Positions 7,521-17,200 of a stretch of DNA of 64,000 bases are shown piece after piece. Positions within the stretch are counted from its first letter, which is position 1; each line of letters opens with the position of its first letter. The DNA lies in NCBI RefSeq assembly GCF_001612685.1, contig NZ_BDAY01000042.1, positions 1 to 64,000 on the forward strand. The letters are read 5' to 3'. The stretch is from Nocardia altamirensis NBRC 108246 (GTDB lineage Bacteria; Actinomycetota; Actinomycetes; Mycobacteriales; Mycobacteriaceae). The translations under genes were made by a program, and so were the position numbers. The notes beneath the pieces were generated by a model. That model did not search any database and was not told the origin of the DNA. It saw only the letters and a program-made list of their open reading frames with translations.

Positions 7521-9086
7521 ATGCTCGATCTCGATACCCGATGGCAACTCCATCCGCGGGTGGCGCTGCGGCCCGAACCGTTCGGCGCGCTGCTTTACCA
7601 CTTCGGCACCCGCAAGCTCTCCTTCCTGAAGAGCCCGCGGATCGTCGAGATCGTGCGGTCGCTGCCAGCACACCCGTCCGCGCGCACCGCATTGCGGGCA
7701 GCGGGCGTTTCCGACGAAAATTCCGCGCTCTATGTGAAAGCGCTGACACAGCTGGTCGATTCAGACATGATCGTCGGTGCGCCGACCGATGCCCCGTTGG
7801 CGCCCGCCGCCGAGCCCGCGCGATCGAGCGCGGCTCCGGCGCCGTCGACGGCGGGGGTGGTCCCGCCGTCCGACGCGGCGGTCCGACTGGTCGATCGGTT
7901 CGAAACCGGTCTCGCCGCACCGATTTGCCTGACCTGGGAGTTGACCTACGCCTGCAATCTGTCCTGTGTGCACTGCCTGTCCTCCTCCGGTAGGCGCGAT
8001 CCACGGGAGCTGAGCACCGAGCAGTGCAAGGCGCTGATCGACGAGTTCGAGCGCATGCAGGTGTTCTACGTGAACATCGGCGGCGGCGAACCCACAGTGC
8101 GCCCGGACTTCTGGGAGCTGGTCGACTATGCGACGGCGCATCACGTCGGAGTGAAGTTCTCCACCAACGGAGTTCGGATCACCCCCGAGGTCGCCGCCCG
8201 GCTGGCCGCCAGCGACTACGTCGACGTCCAGATCTCGCTGGACGGCGCCGACGCCGCGGTGAACGACGCGGTGCGTGGTCCCGGTTCCTACGACATGGCC
8301 ATCCGTGCGCTGGAAAACCTTGCGGCGGCAGGGTTCAAGGACGCGAAGATCTCCGTCGTGGCGACCAGACACAACATCGGCCAGCTCGACGAGTTCCGTG
8401 CCATCGCCGAAAGGTACGGCGCCACCTTGCGATTGACCAGACTGCGGCCCTCGGGTCGCGGTGCGGACGTGTGGGACGACCTGCATCCGACCCAGGAGCA
8501 GCAGCGGGTGCTCTACGACTGGCTGCTGCGCAACGGCGAGGGCGTGCTGACCGGCGACTCGTTCTTTCACTTGTCCGCGTTCGGTCAGGCGCTACCCGGT
8601 TTGAACATGTGTGGCGCGGGCCGGGTGGTCTGTCTTGTCGATCCGCTTGGCGATGTGTACGCCTGTCCGTTCGCCATCCACGACCGGTTCCATGCCGGAA
8701 ACGTGGTGGCGGACGGTGGTTTTCGCGCCGTGTGGCAGGAGTCGGAGCTCTTCGCCGAGTTGCGGGAGCCGAGCGGCGGCGGCGCGTGCGCGTCGTGCAG
8801 TCACTACGACGCGTGCCGTGGTGGCTGCATGGCGGCGAAGTTCTTCACGGGTCTGCCTGCCGACGGTCCTGATCCCGAATGCGTGCAGGGCTATGGCGAG
8901 GCGGCGCTGGCCGACACCGCGCGGATGATCCCGCGCTCCTCGGTCGATCACTCCCGGCGGGCAACGCCGCGGGCGGCCGCGCGCAAACCCGGTCCGGTGC
9001 CGCTGACCCTGTCCGTGACGCGCCCGAGCGTTTTTCCACCTGAACGTCCGCCTGCGCGGGCCTGTGATGAGAGTCCGTTCGCGTGA
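7521..9086 (+). CDS. mftC: Fused mycofactocin MftB (RRE) - MftC (radical SAM) protein
   Basis: The product is 521 aa. Residues 1 to about 88 are an MftB-type precursor-recognition domain (HPRVALRPEPFGALLYHFG, FLKSPRIVEIV, then ALTQLVDSDMIV). A low-complexity Ala/Pro/Ser linker (about 88-122) leads into a complete MftC. MftC carries the radical SAM cluster motif CX3CX2C at Cys145, Cys149 and Cys152, INIGGGEPT-like NIGGGEPTVRPDFWELVDY, and a SPASM region with several cysteines (CGAGRVVC, ACP, CASC, DACRGGC). In mycobacteria these are two separate genes. Here one start (ATG 7521, GGGAGAG just upstream) and no internal stop give one chain. It binds MftA and performs oxidative decarboxylation and then Val-Tyr C-C bond formation. 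A tail of about 45 residues beyond the catalytic core is unassigned. Confidence 0.93.
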   Translation: MLDLDTRWQLHPRVALRPEPFGALLYHFGTRKLSFLKSPRIVEIVRSLPAHPSARTALRAAGVSDENSALYVKALTQLVDSDMIVGAPTDAPLAPAAEPARSSAAPAPSTAGVVPPSDAAVRLVDRFETGLAAPICLTWELTYACNLSCVHCLSSSGRRDPRELSTEQCKALIDEFERMQVFYVNIGGGEPTVRPDFWELVDYATAHHVGVKFSTNGVRITPEVAARLAASDYVDVQISLDGADAAVNDAVRGPGSYDMAIRALENLAAAGFKDAKISVVATRHNIGQLDEFRAIAERYGATLRLTRLRPSGRGADVWDDLHPTQEQQRVLYDWLLRNGEGVLTGDSFFHLSAFGQALPGLNMCGAGRVVCLVDPLGDVYACPFAIHDRFHAGNVVADGGFRAVWQESELFAELREPSGGGACASCSHYDACRGGCMAAKFFTGLPADGPDPECVQGYGEAALADTARMIPRSSVDHSRRATPRAAARKPGPVPLTLSVTRPSVFPPERPPARACDESPFA

Positions 9087-9307
9087 TGCCATGGCGATAG
9101 CCAGTCGTCTGCTGCCTGCCGCGCGGCGGGGGTCCGCCGGTTGCGACCGGCCGATTGCCGCCGCGTTGCCGGATGCTGAATTCGGCCGCGCGGTCGCGCG
9201 TCATCGTGCACTGCAACGAGTGTCACATCACTCGGCGGGACGGATTCGTGCGGAATTCTGTCCTTTTAACCGGACCGATGATGCTAATGCGCGAATCTCC
9301 GCCTAGC

Positions 9308-10717
9308 ATGCCAGGAATGCGCCATGATCGCCTGCCCGACGGATTCGGGGTGCGGATTGATCCACGGGTACGCGCATACTCCGGAGGGCGGGTGCTGATC
9401 GGCGGTTCCCCCGCACGGTTGCTGCGACTTGCCCCGGAGGCCGCCGAGATGATCGGCGACGGGTACCTCGAGGTGACCGGTCCGAAATCCGCGACCGTTG
9501 CCAGACGGCTGCTCGACTCCGGAGTAGCCAATCCGCGTCCCCGCCTGCTTCCGTCGCCCGATGACGTGACGGTCATCGTGCCGTTGCACAACAACGCCGA
9601 CGGGCTCGCCAGGTTGCTCGCCGCGCTGCGCGGACACAACGTCATCGTGGTCGACGACGGTTCGGATCAGCCGGTGCAGATCCCGCGCGACCGCGGCACC
9701 CGCTGCCGGGTGACCGTGCTGCGCCAGGACGAGAAGCAAGGGCCCGCCGCCGCGCGCAACGCCGGATTGAAGGCTGCGACAACAGACTTCGTCGCGTTCC
9801 TGGATTCGGACGTGGTGCCGCGCAGTGGCTGGCTCGAGGTGATGCTCGGACATTTCAGCGACCCGGAGGTGGCGCTGGTTGCCCCGAGGATCGTCGCGCT
9901 CGACCCGGAGTCCAACGCACTCGCCCGCTACGAGCACACGCGCTCCTCGTTGGATCTGGGCAGGCGTGAGGCCGCCGTGCAGTCGCACGGGCTGGTGTCC
10001 TACGTGCCGAGCGCCGCGCTGCTCGTGCGCCGCCGTGCCCTGCTCGAACTGGACGGGTTCGACGAGTCGATGCAGGTCGCCGAGGACGTCGATCTGTGCT
10101 GGCGGCTCGAGCAGGCAGGCTGGCGCCTGCGCTACGAGCCCGCCGCCCATGTCGCGCACGATCACCGGGTGTCGTTCCGCGCCTGGTTCGGCCGAAAGCT
10201 GTTCTACGGCACCGGCGCAGCGCCGCTCGGTGCACGTCACCCCGGCATGGTCTCGCCGCTGTCGCTGCCCTCGTGGACCATGCTCGCCGCGTTCCTGTTC
10301 GCCACCCTGTCGAAGTGGGGACTGTTCGGCGGGTTGATCACCTTGGCCACCGCGCTGGTCCGACTACGGCGGGTCTTCGCGGAGCTGGACAATCCGACGC
10401 GGATCGCCGCGATCTATCTGGCCCGCGGATTCTTCGCCGGTCTGTGGCGGCTGGCGTCGGCGATGTGCAGGCATTACTGGCCCGTGACGTTGCTGGCGAT
10501 GGTGGCCTCCAAGCGAATTCGGCGCATCGCGATCACCATGGCCGTCGCGGACGGGCTGGCGGACTGGTTCACCCATCGCGATGCGGGTGGCCTGGATCCG
10601 GTGCGGTACGTGGCGTACAAGCGGCTCGACGACATCGCCTACGGCACCGGCCTGTGGCTCGGCGCCTTCCGTGCGCGCAGCGTCGAATCGCTGAAACCTA
10701 CTGCGCCGTCACACTGA
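9308..10717 (+). CDS. mftF: Mycofactocin glycosyltransferase MftF
   Basis: The product is 469 aa. Its family-typical start, RLPDGFGVRIDPRVR then GGSPARLLRLAP, is followed by a GT2 domain: VTVIVPLHNNADGL, VIVVDDGSD, the metal/nucleotide-binding AFLDSDVVP, and AEDVDLCWRLEQAGWRLRYE. C-terminal hydrophobic segments around SWTMLAAFLFATLSKWGLFG and later suggest membrane association. MftF attaches the oligo-glucose tail to mycofactocin. ATG 9308 is preferred because the family begins just before RLPDGF; ATG 9317 is possible, and the open frame upstream to 9155 has no family similarity. It lies 221 bases after the MftB-C gene, where mftD and mftE normally sit. Confidence 0.9.
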   Translation: MPGMRHDRLPDGFGVRIDPRVRAYSGGRVLIGGSPARLLRLAPEAAEMIGDGYLEVTGPKSATVARRLLDSGVANPRPRLLPSPDDVTVIVPLHNNADGLARLLAALRGHNVIVVDDGSDQPVQIPRDRGTRCRVTVLRQDEKQGPAAARNAGLKAATTDFVAFLDSDVVPRSGWLEVMLGHFSDPEVALVAPRIVALDPESNALARYEHTRSSLDLGRREAAVQSHGLVSYVPSAALLVRRRALLELDGFDESMQVAEDVDLCWRLEQAGWRLRYEPAAHVAHDHRVSFRAWFGRKLFYGTGAAPLGARHPGMVSPLSLPSWTMLAAFLFATLSKWGLFGGLITLATALVRLRRVFAELDNPTRIAAIYLARGFFAGLWRLASAMCRHYWPVTLLAMVASKRIRRIAITMAVADGLADWFTHRDAGGLDPVRYVAYKRLDDIAYGTGLWLGAFRARSVESLKPTAPSH

Positions 10718-10844
10718 TGGCCCACCTGGTTGTACGGTTTCGGGTTGCTCGCCATCTCGGTGTTCGTCTTATTCCGTTGCGTGGGTTGTCGATTCCTCAG
10801 TGGGAGCCGTCCCCGGCAGTGGCGGCCTGAAGGTTGAGGTTCGG

Positions 10845-12302
10845 ATGACCGACACGCTCATCGTCGGCGGCGGCACCGCGGGTTGTGTGCTCGCGGCGCG
10901 GCTGAGCGAGGATCCGAACCACACCGTGCGGCTGCTGGAAGCCGGTCCGTTGTGGACCACGCCGGACGCAATTCCGGCGGCACTGCGCGATGCCACCCGC
11001 CTGCCGCTGGCGGCAGACGCGTCGTGGTTGTGGCACTACCCGGTTCGCCTCACCGACCGTGGCGGTACGACAAATATCGTGCGCGGCAAGGTGTTCGGTG
11101 GATCGAGCGCGGTCAATGGTAGTTATTTCGTGCGGGCAACCGGCGCGGATTTCGCGGCGTGGGCAGCGGCGGTGGAATCGTCGCGGTGCTGGTCGTCGGA
11201 TGCCGTGCTGCCCGCGTACCGCCGCTCGGAAAATGACCGCGATTTCGGTGCACAGCCGTGGCACGGGCAGTCCGGCCCGATTCCGGTGCGCCGCACCGCA
11301 AATCCGGCTCCCGTGAGCGCCGAGTTCGCCGCCGCCTGTGCGGTCGAAGGCTTTCCGGCGGTCGCCGATATGAACGCACCCGATGGCACCGGCGACGGTG
11401 TCGGTCTGGTGCCGTGCAATACCGAGGCGGGCAGGCGAGTGAGCACGGCGGCCTGCTACCTGCTCCCGGTTGCGGCACGGCCGAATCTCGCTGTGCACGG
11501 TTCGGTATCGGTAGTGCGCATCCTTTTCCGCGGCACCGATGCGGTCGGTGTCGAGGTGCTCCGCGACGGCAGAGTGGAAACCTTCTCGGCCGACCGGATC
11601 GTGTTGAGCGCGGGCGCGATCGAATCCGCCGCGATACTGCAGCGTTCCGGAATCGGTCCCGCTGAACATCTTCGGGCGCTCGATATTCCGATAGTGCATC
11701 CCGCACCCGTCGGTGGCTGGTGCACCGATCATCCGGAAATCGGCCTCGAATACCGATTATCGGTGCCCGAGTGCGCCGCTGTTCCCCTGGAATACGTGTT
11801 GACCATCGACGACATCGAAATTCGACCGTATACGGTCCCTTTCACCCCGGGCCAGTGGCGACTCGGTGTGGCATTGATGCGACCCGAGTCCGCAGGCGTG
11901 CTGCGCCTGCGGTCGGCCGACCCCGCGGTGCCGCCTGCTATCGAGTACCGGTACCTCGCCGCAGAGCACGATCGGACGCGGCTACGCGCCGCGGTGGCGA
12001 CGGCGACGGAGATCATCCGGAAGATGGGCGCGACGGCATGCACTGACCCGATGCCGGGACCGCCGCACGCGGCCGACGACTGGCTGCACGCGAATCTGGC
12101 AACCTCGCAACATTTATCCGGAACCTGTCGGATGGGACCTGCCAACGACGACCGCGCGGTGGTGGACGAGTTGTGTCGAGTGCACGGAGTCGACGGTTTG
12201 TCGGTGGTCGATCTTTCCGTCGTTCCGGTGCCGTTGAGCCGAGGCCCGCAAGCGACCACGGTGATGATTGCGGAAAACGTGGCGGGCTTTCCCGTCCGAT
12301 GA
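10845..12302 (+). CDS. mftG: Mycofactocin-associated GMC oxidoreductase MftG
   Basis: The product is 485 aa, of the glucose-methanol-choline flavoenzyme family. The N-terminus has the FAD fold LIVGGGTAGCVLAARLSE, followed by FGGSSAVNGSYFVRA around the flavin site. The C-terminus has the active-site block NLATSQHLSGTCRMG with the catalytic histidine, and SLSRGPQATTVMIAENVA-like closing residues. MftG is linked to re-oxidation of reduced mycofactocin and electron transfer to respiration. The start at 10845 has GAGG at 10836-10839. It is 127 bases after mftF on the same strand and is the last recognised mycofactocin gene here. Confidence 0.88.
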   Translation: MTDTLIVGGGTAGCVLAARLSEDPNHTVRLLEAGPLWTTPDAIPAALRDATRLPLAADASWLWHYPVRLTDRGGTTNIVRGKVFGGSSAVNGSYFVRATGADFAAWAAAVESSRCWSSDAVLPAYRRSENDRDFGAQPWHGQSGPIPVRRTANPAPVSAEFAAACAVEGFPAVADMNAPDGTGDGVGLVPCNTEAGRRVSTAACYLLPVAARPNLAVHGSVSVVRILFRGTDAVGVEVLRDGRVETFSADRIVLSAGAIESAAILQRSGIGPAEHLRALDIPIVHPAPVGGWCTDHPEIGLEYRLSVPECAAVPLEYVLTIDDIEIRPYTVPFTPGQWRLGVALMRPESAGVLRLRSADPAVPPAIEYRYLAAEHDRTRLRAAVATATEIIRKMGATACTDPMPGPPHAADDWLHANLATSQHLSGTCRMGPANDDRAVVDELCRVHGVDGLSVVDLSVVPVPLSRGPQATTVMIAENVAGFPVR

Positions 12303-12318
12303 AAGCGAAAGACGAATA

Positions 12319-12354
12319 GGTCACATTTGTGCGTGGTGCAAACACGGTGTGACC
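12319..12354. promoter_or_regulatory. Long inverted repeat upstream of GAF regulator
   Basis: GGTCACA (12319-12325) and TGTGACC (12348-12354) are perfect inverted arms, and TTTG/CAAA inside can extend the pairing. The structure lies between the mftG stop and the regulator start. It could be an operator or a terminator for mftG; there is no T-run. Confidence 0.4.
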
Positions 12355-12428
12355 TGGCGGACAAACCCGGACATCCGCCCTTGTCGCGAGATACGCGCCG
12401 GTACAGTTTGGGGCGGAAAGAAAGGCAA

Positions 12429-13784
12429 ATGGTCAGCAACATTGCAGGTGGGCGGCCCCCACAGCACGGCGTCGAGCCGGGAACGCAACTCGGCGCGCTC
12501 GAATCCTATGCCGCGCAGGCCCACGGCCACCTCGGCGCGGGTGGCGATCAGCTTACCCAGCTTGCCGGATTGTTGCGCCCGGCTGTGCTCGAATCCTGGC
12601 TGCGCAGTGTGCGCGGCGGCGTCGACCCGATGGAGCCGCTGGACGGACGCGGCCTGCGTGGCGCCGATCTGCATCGCTACCGCGAGGCGCATCCAACTGC
12701 CGCGCTGATGCCGCTGATCGACAAGCTTCTCGTACAGGACACTGCCGGAACGGGTTTGATCGTCGTGGTCGCCGACCAGTTCGGTCGCGTGCTCTCGGTG
12801 CAGGGCAACCCGGACCAGGTGGGCGCCGCGGCCGAGATCGGCCTGCGGGCAGGCGACGATCTCAGTGAGCGCCGCATCGGGACGAACGCGGTCGGCCTCG
12901 TGGTCCGCACCGGGCGGCCCGCCTGGATCCACGGCCCGGAACACTTCCTGCATCGGATGCATCAGATCACCGGAGCCGCTGCGCCCGTGCATGATCCGGA
13001 CGGCAGGCTGGTCGGCGTGCTGATGATCGCCGGCGGTGTGCGGGTCGCCCAGCCCGAGATCCTCGCGTTGGTGAAGGCGGCCGCGGCGGCCGCGGAGATG
13101 GATCTGCTGCTGGCCGCGATGCGGTCGAGTCGGCACGGCTCGCCCGGCGGGCAGCCCGTGGACGCGTCCGGCAGGCTCGGGCTCGACGTGCTCGGCCTCG
13201 GGCAGCCGCAACTGAGCATCGCGGGCGATCGGATTGCGTTGTCGCAGCGGCATTCCGAAATCCTGCTGTTGCTCACCGAGCACCCGGAGGGGCTCGGCGC
13301 CGATCATCTCGCGTTGTTGCTCGACGATACGGATCTGGACAACGGCACCATCCGCGCCGCGGTGTCGCGGCTGCGTGCCGTCGTCGGTCCGACGGTATTC
13401 GGCTCGCGCCCTTACCGTTTGCGTGTCCATATCGCAACAGATGTGGAGGCGCTGCGCGCCGCGCTCGACTCCGGTGATGTCGATGCGGCATTACGGCTCT
13501 ATGCCGGACCGGTGCTGCCGCGCTCGACCGCGCCGGGAATTATCGACATTCGCGACGAGCTGCGGGTGCGGCTGCGGACTGCGATGTTGAGCTCGGGGGA
13601 CGCCGCACTGCTTCGGCGGTGGACGGCGGGCGCGGCAGGGCGCGACGACGCCGCGGCATGGGCCGCGTACCGGGCGACGGTCGACCGTGAATCGCCGCTA
13701 TATGCGCAGATCGAGGCCAAGATTCGGGTGCTCGATCGGCGGCTCGGCGCCGATGCAACGTGGATGCAACGTTCCCGCTCATAG
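12429..13784 (+). CDS. GAF-domain transcriptional regulator with C-terminal winged helix
   Basis: The product is 451 aa. Residues about 85-205 form a GAF-like sensor (LIVVVADQFGRVLSVQGN, LSERRIGTNAVGLVVRTGR, VHDPDGRLVGVLMIAGG), the arrangement seen in regulators of acetoin and alcohol catabolism. A winged-helix segment follows near residue 260 (LSQRHSEILLLL, then IRAAVSRLRAVVG), and then an alpha-helical region. It lacks an AAA+ sigma-54 activation domain, so it is not a classical AcoR. Position directly after mftG suggests control of mycofactocin-dependent alcohol or aldehyde oxidation, or of the NRPS that follows; both are inference. The start at ATG 12429 is preceded by a modest AAAGG. It is followed by a 487-base gene-free region. 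Confidence 0.75.
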   Translation: MVSNIAGGRPPQHGVEPGTQLGALESYAAQAHGHLGAGGDQLTQLAGLLRPAVLESWLRSVRGGVDPMEPLDGRGLRGADLHRYREAHPTAALMPLIDKLLVQDTAGTGLIVVVADQFGRVLSVQGNPDQVGAAAEIGLRAGDDLSERRIGTNAVGLVVRTGRPAWIHGPEHFLHRMHQITGAAAPVHDPDGRLVGVLMIAGGVRVAQPEILALVKAAAAAAEMDLLLAAMRSSRHGSPGGQPVDASGRLGLDVLGLGQPQLSIAGDRIALSQRHSEILLLLTEHPEGLGADHLALLLDDTDLDNGTIRAAVSRLRAVVGPTVFGSRPYRLRVHIATDVEALRAALDSGDVDAALRLYAGPVLPRSTAPGIIDIRDELRVRLRTAMLSSGDAALLRRWTAGAAGRDDAAAWAAYRATVDRESPLYAQIEAKIRVLDRRLGADATWMQRSRS

Positions 13785-14271
13785 TCTGCACTTCCAAAAG
13801 TGTGGTAGCTCACATACGCGACAGTAAAGTGGTCGCGCGCCCCGCTCTGCGTCGTAGCTTCGGCCCAGGTAGCTGCACTGGTCAAGCGTCCAGAAGTTTT
13901 TAGGGGAAAAAGTTCCTTTTTATTAACTAAGGGCCTAATGTTCGCAATGCACGGATCAGCTCCGTGTGACGTAGCTGACATAGCCGCGGCGCCCGCTGCG
14001 CGGCAATGAAGTTGGAGGACCGATCAAGAGCTAGGCAGAGCCGTCGGTGGGCGCGGCGCTCGCCACGGCGGTGACCATGCCGGGTCGCCGATCCCCGTTC
14101 AACGCACATCTGTCGGATCTCGCGTGGTGACGCCGTCGCGTCACCCGCCTCGCCGAATCGCCTGTGGTGGTCGATGCCATGCGGCAGGGCGGAAAACCCT
14201 GCCGCAGCGGCTTATTCGTGCTGCCCAAATGCGCTCGGCCAGCTTTTGTTTCGCCGATCTAGGAGGCTCTG
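13785..14271. other. Gene-free region upstream of the NRPS locus
   Basis: Within this 487-base gap a strikingly AT-rich block (about 13893-13930) includes AGGGGAAAAAGTTCCTTTTT, a weak hairpin with a T-run that may end the GAF regulator transcript. Small hairpins follow at 13950-13966 (CACGGA/TCCGTG) and 13983-14004 (GCCGCG/CGCGGC). I found no convincing -35/-10 pair and no supported small gene, although the NRPS promoter must lie here or further upstream. AGGAGG at 14261-14266 is the NRPS ribosome binding site. Confidence 0.5.
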
Positions 14272-17200
14272 GTGCCCGGTACGGAGTTGGGTGGGTTCGG
14301 TGCGCGGCCGCCGGAGGCCGTCGCGGCGCCGACGCCGCAGACCTTTCCGCTCACGCCCGCGCAGCTCGGAATCTGGTACGCGCAGCAGCTCGATCCGGCG
14401 GTGCCGATCAACATCGCGCAGTACGTCGACGTGCGGGGTGAGCTGGAGGTGGCGGTGCTGCAGCAGGTCACGGTCGAGGCCGCCCGCGAGTACGAATCGG
14501 TGCTCGTCCGGCTCGGCGCCTCCGGTGGGGTGCCCTACCAATGCGTCGATCGGGGCCTGTCGGTGGACATTCCGCTGATCGACCTGCGCACTCAGCCCGA
14601 TCCGGTTGCGGCGGCGCACGAGTGGATGCGCTCGGACGCGAGCGCGCCGGTGGACCTGATTGCCGATCGCCTGTTCGCCGGCGCGGTGCTGCGGGTGGCT
14701 GAGCGCAGATTCTTCTGGTACCTGCGGTCCCATCACATCGTGCTCGATGGGTACGGCGCGCTGACCAACACCATGCGGGTGGCCGAGCGCTACACCGCGC
14801 GGATGCGTGGCACCGAACCCGCCGCGGTGCGACCGAGCACGTTGACCGCGCTGCTGAGCGACGAGCTCGGCTACCGCGACAGCGCACGGTACGCGACCGA
14901 CCGTGCGCACTGGGCCGAGCAGGTGGCCGGGCTGGACGGCGTCACCAGCCTCGACGGGCGCACCGCGGCGCGGGCGGCGAACAACCTGATCGCCGGGGCC
15001 GCGCTGCCCGATGCGCTCGTCGACCGGCTGAACCTCCTTGCCGCCAGCCAGGATTCGACACCGGCGGTGGTATTGCTCGCCGCGTTCGCCGGATATCTCG
15101 GCGGCCTGACCGATCGGGACGAGGCGGTGCTCAGCCTGCCGGTGACCGCGCGCACCACGGCGGCGCTGCGGCGCTCGGCGGGCATGCTGTCGAATATCGT
15201 GCCGCTGCGGCTGCCGGTCGGCGCGGCCACGTGGGGTGAGCTGCTGCGGGCGACGCGGGTGGCGGTGGCAGGTGCGTTGCGGCACCAGCGCTTCCGGCAC
15301 GAGGACATCAGGCGCGACGCGGAGTTCGGCGACCGGCCGACTCAGCGGACGCTGTTCGGTCCGCTCGCCAACATCATGCTGTTCCGCAACGACCTGACCC
15401 TCGGCGAGACGGTCGGCTACTACCACGTGCTGTCGACCGGGCCGGTCGAGGATCTCGGCCTCAATGTCTACTACGGCGAACGCGACAGCGTGCACGTGGA
15501 TTTCGAGGCGAACCCGAACCTCTACAGCGCCGATGACATCGCGCGGCACCACACGCGTTTCGTCGAATATCTGGAGCGGCTGCTCGCTGCCGATGCCGCG
15601 ACCCCGGTGCGCACCGTCGCGGTCACCACCGAGCTTGAGCTCGAGGTCAGCACCAAGATGTGGAATGCCACCGCGTTCGACGTGGATGCGGTGGTGTCGG
15701 ACCGGGGTGCCTCGGCGACGCTGATCGCGCTGTTCGAAGCGCAGGCGGCGCGCACTCCTCGGTCGATCGCGCTGCGATGCGCAGGCGCCGAGGATCTGAC
15801 CTATGCCGAACTGTCGGTGCGGAGCAATCGACTTGCCAGGCAGCTGATTTCGCGTGGGGTCGGACCGGAGACCGTGGTCGCGGTGCACCTGCGGCGTTCG
15901 CCCGAGCTGGTCATCGCGATCTATGCGATCCTCGCGGCCGGCGGCGCCTATCTGCCGCTGGATCCGGATCATCCGGCCGACCGCATCGCACACATCCTCG
16001 GCACCGCGCGCCCGCTGTGTGTGCTGACCGCTGTGGCAGCCGAGTTGCCGGAGCTCGCGGGGATCGCGGCGGTGCCCGTCGACCGGATCGCGGGGGACTA
16101 TGGCGCTGACCGGGTGTCCGATCATGAGCGCACGGTCACGTTGCGACCGGAGCACCCGGCCTATGTGATCTTCACCTCTGGATCCACCGGGTTGCCCAAG
16201 GGCGTTGCCGTCACCAACGAGGCGATTGTCAACCGGCTGGTGTGGATGCAGGAGACGTACCGGTTGAGCGCCGAAGACGTTGTCTTGCAAAAGACTCCGG
16301 CCACCTTCGATGTCTCCGTCTGGGAATTCTTCTGGCCGTTGCAGATCGGGGCGACGCTGGTGCTCGCCGCGCCCGACGGGCATCGTGACCCCGGCTACCT
16401 GCGCGGCGTCATCGCCGAGTACGGCGTCACCACTGTGCATTTCGTGCCGTCCATGCTCGAGGCGTTCCTGGCGAATCACGACTTCGCGCGCCGCACATCG
16501 CTGCGCTCGGTCTTCGCCTCCGGCGAGGCATTGCCCGCCTCACTCGCCCAGCGACTGCGGGTGTTGACCGGTGCGCGGCTGCACAATCTGTACGGTCCTA
16601 CCGAGGCCGCGGTCGATGTCACCTTTCATGAAGTGGCCGACACCGATACCCTCTCGGTGCCGATCGGCGCGCCGGTGTTCAATACCCGGTTGTATGTGCT
16701 CGATTCGCGGCTACGTCCGGTAGCGGTCGGGGCACCGGGTGAGCTGTATCTGTCGGGGGTACAGCTCGCCCGGGGTTATCTGGCCCGCTCCGGGTTGACC
16801 GCGGCGCGGTTCGTCGCGAACCCTTTCGGTGGTCCCGACGGGGCGCACGCGCGCATGTACCGCACCGGAGATCTGGTGCGGTGGGTTCCGGCCTCGCGCA
16901 GCGATTCGACGAGCAGTGCGGGCCTGACGCCGAGTCGGCCGACCGACGGTGTGCTCGAGTACCTGGGCCGCACCGACTTCCAAGTGAAGCTGCGCGGGTT
17001 GCGCATCGAGCTCGGCGAGATCGAATCCGTGCTCGGCGCGGTCGATTCCGTGGTCAGGGCAGTGGTCCTGGTGCGCGACGACGCCGGTGTCGGCGAGCAG
17101 CTGGTCGCCTACGTCGTCGAGTCAGAGCCGGACAGTGTGCGGGCCGCGCAGCTGCGGTCGGCCGCCGCGCGTGCGCTGCCGAGCTATATGGTGCCCGCGG

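Noticed and set aside
9155..9307. N-terminal extension of MftF to 9155
   Set aside because: The added residues have no MftF similarity; the family starts just before RLPDGF, which begins after 9308.
13801..13814. TGTGGTAGCTCACA as a CRP site upstream of the NRPS
   Set aside because: The GTG and CAC half-sites are separated by 6 bases where the CRP motif needs 8, and the left half lacks the following A.
14006..14074. Short basic leader peptide frame (ATG 14006) upstream of the NRPS
   Set aside because: It has no ribosome binding site and runs across a small hairpin region; nothing distinguishes it from chance.
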